A model generated the notes under the pieces. That model did no database searches, was not told where the DNA came from, and saw only the letters and a list, made by a program, of their open reading frames with translations. A DNA stretch of 64,000 nucleotides from Trametopsis cervina (lineage: Eukaryota > Basidiomycota > Agaricomycetes > Polyporales > Irpicaceae), in assembly GCA_022385755.1 (NCBI GenBank), contig MU278348.1:66708-130707 (forward strand), in the 5' to 3' direction. A program made the translations under genes and the position numbers. Below are positions 59,958-64,000 of this stretch, one piece after another; position 1 is the stretch's first letter; each line of letters starts with the position of its first letter.

Positions 59958-61117
59958 GGCGAAGGGGCTGGTGGGAGCTTGAGGAGCGGGGCTGAACCTG
60001 AAAGCGAGAGCAGGAGAGGACCTGGTGAGGAGTTGGAGTAATCTCCTGGCAGCTTATATACGCTGGCCACCCGCCCTTCGTAGTATGTACGAACCTTCTA
60101 GCGACACGCGCGGAGTTGCAGCGCGTCTCTAGCAACCTTGTGACCCAGGACGGTGTATCTTGGATGGCGCAAGCAAGCAAGAAGGGCCAGCATGGAGACG
60201 TACGAGTGGTACAAGTGATGCACACTGGTTGTGACAACGGCCATATGCTTGTGTCGTCCGCTGTGGTTCTTTCCGGGAACCGCGCTAATGCTATACTTGG
60301 AATAGAGCTGGTGTGTACTACTAACAGATGGTGTGCACAGTGTGTGCGCTGGTAGGAGACGGAGCCGGGGAGCAGTGCTAGTTGTTGCAGCAATATCAGG
60401 TGGTGGGTGGAGAAGATGATCTGGTCGGAAGCCATGTGCGTCTGATGCGCGGAGATGATTGACCCGAGAAGCCTCTATTCCCATGTGCATCGCCAGTCGC
60501 AATCTACAATAAATCACTCTATAATCTGCACCAGTGCTCGCAACGGTCATGCAGTGCGCTGCAAGAATCTATTGTTAACAAACGAGCATCCCAGCAGACA
60601 GACATCGCCCTGTCGACGTTTAGTGCAAGGAGTGTGGCCCACCGGGAAATTGCATGACAATGAGGCTTATGATCCTCGCCTTCAGCACATGGGCCAGTCC
60701 GACGGAACCCGCGCGCTGCCCAGATAACGGGTATTCGCCATGCCGAAAGAATAACGCGTCCGTCGCGTCCTTGTCTGCTATTTGGATTATGCTTTCCAGT
60801 TGTGGACGCAATCGAGGCTAGAATGGAGTTCTGGAGGAAGTGTGGGTTGCGAGAAGTTGCGATACAAGTGGCGATACAAGGCTACCGTACTGCCGCTAGC
60901 ACGCCGCACGCAAACGTCACGATCACCATATATGGGCACACGTGATCCATTCTACGCCTCCCAAATGCGGCACCAACATCACGCGATTCGCGCTCCGATC
61001 GAACATTATGCGCGTGACAAATTGTTTCCAGCCTGCAGTCTTCCTCAGCGTATACGCTACGACCTCTACACACGCACTTTCCTTGTACATATCACTACAC
61101 ATACAACTCCGTCCGGA
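59958..61117. other. divergent intergenic region
   Basis: 1.2 kb between the aspartic protease (-) and RPB6 (+). Short frames only; no gene recognised apart from the TATA-like word at 60054-60060. Confidence 0.5.
60054..60060 (-). promoter_or_regulatory. TATA box of the aspartic protease
   Basis: TATATAA on minus, about 97 bases before the ATG at 59957. Confidence 0.55.
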
Positions 61118-61872
61118 ATGTCTGATGACGAATACGGAGGCGGCGGTGGCGGCGATTACGACTACGACGGCCCAGGGTAACGCACCCGTCTCGTTCTCCC
61201 TGCTCGGACCCAGCGTATTCACCGTTTTACTTTCCGCACCGCAGATTCAACGAAGACACATTCGTACGCCACCCTCTTATAACTGCGTGCGCGCATCTCC
61301 ATCTCTCAGTGCTCACCGCGCGCATACCCTAGGACGATGGCTACGACCTGCTCGCGCAGGACGGCGCGGAAGGCGAGGGCGAGGGCGCGCCCGGCGGCGA
61401 GCAGGTGAACACGTACGAGGGAGTGAACGGCGAACATGGCGCAGACGTAGATGCTGGTGCTGCTGTGGACACAAGACAGCCTGACGAGGGCGGTGCGTCT
61501 GGGTCTGGCGGCGCAGGCCTCCGTGGCGAACGCCAGCCGAATAAGGAGCGAGTGACAACGCCCTACCTAACAAAATACGAACGGGCGCGGGTACTGGGTA
61601 CGCGTGCGTTGCAGATCAGGTGTGTTTGCATTTGCTTCTCCTCTACAACCTTCATGAAGAAGAAAACAAAATAATGGCTGTTTGTTGACGGCCTGTTTGT
61701 TTTTGTTGGCAGCATGAACGCGCCGGTGCTCGTGCCTCTAGATGGCGAGACGGACGCGCTGCAGATAGCGATAAAGGAGCTCTCGCAGGGGAAGATCCCG
61801 CTCATCATCCGTCGATACCTACCCGACGGCAGCTTTGAAGACTGGAGCGTGTCGGAGCTCATCACGGACTGA
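61118..61872 (+). CDS. RPB6: RNA polymerase subunit RPB6 (RPABC2)
   Basis: Four exons (61118-61176, 61245-61263, 61333-61619, 61713-61872) give 174 residues. The conserved C-terminal half is unmistakable: [21 protein letters not shown], then [17 protein letters not shown] and [22 protein letters not shown]6 is shared by RNA polymerases I, II and III and stabilises the clamp. The N-terminus is acidic and glycine-rich ([17 protein letters not shown]), as usual in this family. Exon 2 is a 19-base microexon coding for FNEDTF. A (CT)n tract lies just after the stop. Confidence 0.95.

Positions 61873-61877
<5 letters not shown>

Positions 61878-61911
<34 letters not shown>
61878..61911. repeat. (CT)17 microsatellite
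   Basis: 34 bases of uninterrupted CT repeat, five bases after the RPB6 stop codon, probably in its 3' untranslated region. Confidence 0.9.
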
Positions 61912-62847
61912 CAACCATCCGCCCGTCCGTCCAGCCGCGTCACCACCCACCCAGCCTCCTGCATGGCATAGCATGGTACCTCTTCCTCAAAATCAGCGGG
62001 CGTGGCCCTCCCTCCACCATCACGGCTTATCAGCTCGATCTGGGTCCCCTCCCGCACCTACTTATCTTTATTCGTTCTTTCTGATGTTTCACCCGCACAT
62101 GCACACACGCACGCCCTCGCCCTCCATCTTCCTCTGCCCCGTCCTGTTTCTCCTTCTGTTACTGTTTGTGTTTATTAATACAGTCGAAGTTTGACAGATG
62201 GTGTTGGTGCGCGCACATGGACACACGCAACTGCGTTGTCACCTGCCTGTCGCAGAGAGTCGAGACGAGACGTTTACCCCGCCATCCGTGTGTTGCCGTT
62301 ACCATATTTCGTTACCGTGCCTTCGAGGTGAGTTGCGTCTCCATGTGTTGCGGTGTGTTGCATGTGGGCGCGACAGGAACAGGCAAGGCAAGGAAGGCTC
62401 CTGTGCGCCATCGAACATCGAACATTGAAACATCTCCGAGCTCTCGCACTTCCTAATCTCGCGATCGGGCGTGCTTCGACTTAACTCGACCCCAAGCATC
62501 CCGAACCCTCTGGAAACACCAGACGAACATGCCGCTCACCACCCGGAAGATCGTCTGCCGAAGCACACAATACATAGCCTTCTCGTCAGAGTCAGACGGT
62601 TTCCTCGCCTCGTATCGTATCCAGAAATCCAGAAATCACGCATCTCGCCTGACTTGACTGATGCTTCCTAGTCAGTCCGCATGTGCACTTTGCTCTTCTC
62701 GACGAGTTGAGCGGATATAAGCGTCTCGTCTCGTCTGGGCTGGGTTGTTAAGCATGCATGCGTACATGTGGGGACAGAAATCAGATGCGTACGGGCGGGG
62801 GTTCTCCGGGTTTTGGTAGATGTGTACTGTATGAGTTGAGCGTTAGA
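61912..62847. other. intergenic
   Basis: 3' flank of RPB6. No gene recognised. Confidence 0.45.
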
Positions 62848-63117
62848 GGTGGTGTAAGATGGCTCGTAAGCTGGTTTCGTAAGATGGTCTTACTTCGAAA
62901 GCTCACCAGCACTGCTGTGATATCTATCAAGTCACTTGTATGACCGTCATACACCGTGCGCTGACTAAGGGCCGTACAGCATTTGGCCAGTGAGTGCGAC
63001 TTCAGAGTGCACGTTATGTAGCTTACAGAACCTTGTAGGCAGTTTTATTTACGAAGTTTGTTATTCGTAAGGTAAGTCCGCCATCTTACAGCTCCTTACG
63101 AGCCCGCTTACGCCAAC
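62848..63117. mobile_element. possible MITE-like element
   Basis: Imperfect inverted repeats of about 40-45 bases bound a segment of about 270 bases. The left arm starts at GGTGTAAGATGGCTCGTAAG (about 62851); the right arm, read on minus from about 63113, starts GGCGTAAGCGGGCTCGTAAG. Both continue to GTAAGATGG and then CTTAC. No protein is encoded. I found no clear target-site duplication. Confidence 0.4.
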
Positions 63118-63351
63118 TTTGAGCCTGCCTATCATCTCCCAGCGGTGGCCGCGCACTCAGCCACCGAGTACAGTACATGACCATCCTTCGTCAATGCGAT
63201 CACACCGACAAATTCGAATACACAAAGTTGAGGTACGCACCAGTGACACCGACGACCCTCACAGTACCACTCAGTTTGAAAACAAACTTACGCCTTACGC
63301 ACGGAGGCTCTCACAGCCTGCTCAACAGGGTGTGTTCGCGACCCAGTTGGA

Positions 63352-63430
63352 CTGTTCAAACCGTAGTTTGGCTGTTCACTGGCTGTTCAAACCTTTTACT
63401 GACTGTTCACAACGTAAGTTGGGCTGTTCA
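63352..63430 (+). repeat. degenerate CTGTTCA tandem repeat
   Basis: CTGTTCA occurs at 63352, 63372, 63383, 63403 and 63424. Units of about 20 bases (CTGTTCAAACCGTAGTTTGG and relatives) alternate with an 11-base unit. No gene overlaps convincingly. Confidence 0.6.
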
Positions 63431-63632
63431 CAACACATTTTCACTGACGCACTCCCACATAGGATTCGCGGACGCGGTCATGAGTGCACTCCAAGGTTTG
63501 AAGATGCACGATCTGTGTTGTTGGATCCCACGACGTCTCCGATAAATATTCCATAGCCCCGCACACCACCTATCCCCATCCCCATCGCACACTCGCGCAC
63601 ACCCATCGCACACCCAACGCACCAAACGCACG

Positions 63633-64000
63633 ATGACGACCCCAGGCCTCCTCCTCGCATTCACCGAGCCAGGCCCAGGCGTCCCCGAAGCAGAGTTCAA
63701 CGACTGGGCCGACACCGAACACGTCCCCCTCCGTCTCTCCATCCCCGGTTTCCAGAGCTGGACGCGCTACAAAGCAGCAGACAACAAATCGCCCTCCTGG
63801 GCCGCCCTATACGACTTAGACTCCCTCTCCACACTCAACACACCGCCATACACATCCCTCGCCTCCACGCGCAGCGAGCGCGAGAAACGGGTGTTGCACG
63901 ACGTCGAGGTCGTCGAGCGGCGCGTGTACGAGGCCGCTGGGAACGACAAGCTGCCCGCGCCGTCCGCGCTATACGACCCCGCTCGTCCGGCGCGTTACGT
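63633..64000 (+). CDS. partial dimeric alpha-beta barrel-like protein
   Basis: Open from ATG 63633 to the window edge, so the 3' end is missing. The N-terminus MTTPGLLLAFTEPG, then FNDWADTEHVPLRLSIPGF, SWTRYKAAD and ALYDLDSL fits the ferredoxin-like (EthD-type dimeric alpha-beta barrel) domain seen in fungal proteins that often carry a following alpha/beta-hydrolase domain; that second domain would lie beyond the edge. Codons are strongly GC-ended here, as in well-expressed fungal genes. Function is unknown. The preceding CA-rich leader fits a 5' untranslated region. Confidence 0.7.
   Translation, partial: MTTPGLLLAFTEPGPGVPEAEFNDWADTEHVPLRLSIPGFQSWTRYKAADNKSPSWAALYDLDSLSTLNTPPYTSLASTRSEREKRVLHDVEVVERRVYEAAGNDKLPAPSALYDPARPARY

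Noticed and set aside
59380..60435. 351-residue minus-strand frame
   Set aside because: Wrong-frame shadow of the aspartic protease and its promoter; Arg/His-rich composition typical of an off-frame reading.
1..64000. CRISPR arrays, rRNA, bacterial operons or phage genes
   Set aside because: None seen; intron-rich genes and fungal families show the window is eukaryotic nuclear DNA.

Overview
This window looks like nuclear DNA of a wood-decaying basidiomycete, probably an Agaricomycete of the Polyporales type. Almost every gene is split by short GT-AG introns of about 45-65 bases. The gene set is typical of such fungi: a CBM1-linked GH5 mannanase, hydrophobin-like proteins, peptidyl-Lys metalloendopeptidases, a secreted aspartic protease, a P450, and DUF6535, DUF2235 and DUF726 proteins. 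All gene models were spliced by eye. Where exact exon ends are given, reading phase was checked across every junction.

Layout. 1-1593: a DUF6535 membrane protein (-). 2953-3804: mitochondrial pyruvate carrier subunit MPC2 (-). 3805-8007: a gene-poor stretch. 8008-10953: three tandem hydrophobin-like genes (+), each with a TATA box 82-91 bases before its ATG. 11691-12062: a small secreted protein (+). 12398-12876: an inverted, decayed fourth hydrophobin copy (-). 13590-15812: a P450 (+). 16403-21135: two tandem paralogues (-) with a SAP-like N-terminus and a coiled coil. 21587-23563: an unrecognised basic protein (-). 25397-28219: two convergent peptidyl-Lys metalloendopeptidases. 28980-34636: condensin subunit SMC4 (+), convergent with a Cak1-like kinase (34692-36260, -). 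36880-38537: an unknown protein with a CxxC pair (+). 39093-41252: an AAAP amino-acid permease (-). 42793-44828: a CBM1-GH5 mannanase (-). 45871-47613: an F-box-like protein (+). 48006-48673: SRP14 (-), sharing a 155-base promoter gap with a DUF2235 hydrolase (48829-51112, +). 51750-52421: a Ser/Pro-rich protein (-). 53431-56989: a DUF726/TMCO4-like hydrolase (-). 58448-59957: an aspartic protease (-). 61118-61872: RPB6 (+). 63633 to the edge: a partial dimeric-barrel-like protein (+).

Housekeeping genes (MPC2, SMC4, SRP14, RPB6, the kinase) are interleaved with secreted and lineage-specific genes. Secreted products (mannanase, Lys-endopeptidases, aspartic protease, hydrophobin-like proteins, small secreted protein) would act on the wall or the external substrate, and the AAAP permease could take up amino acids released by the proteases; that link is inference. 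Three families expanded locally: hydrophobin-like (three intact plus one decayed), SAP-like/coiled-coil (two), and Lys-endopeptidase (two). The most unusual of these is the hydrophobin-like family, in which every member has six cysteines instead of eight, in a pattern that looks like the loss of one complete disulfide.
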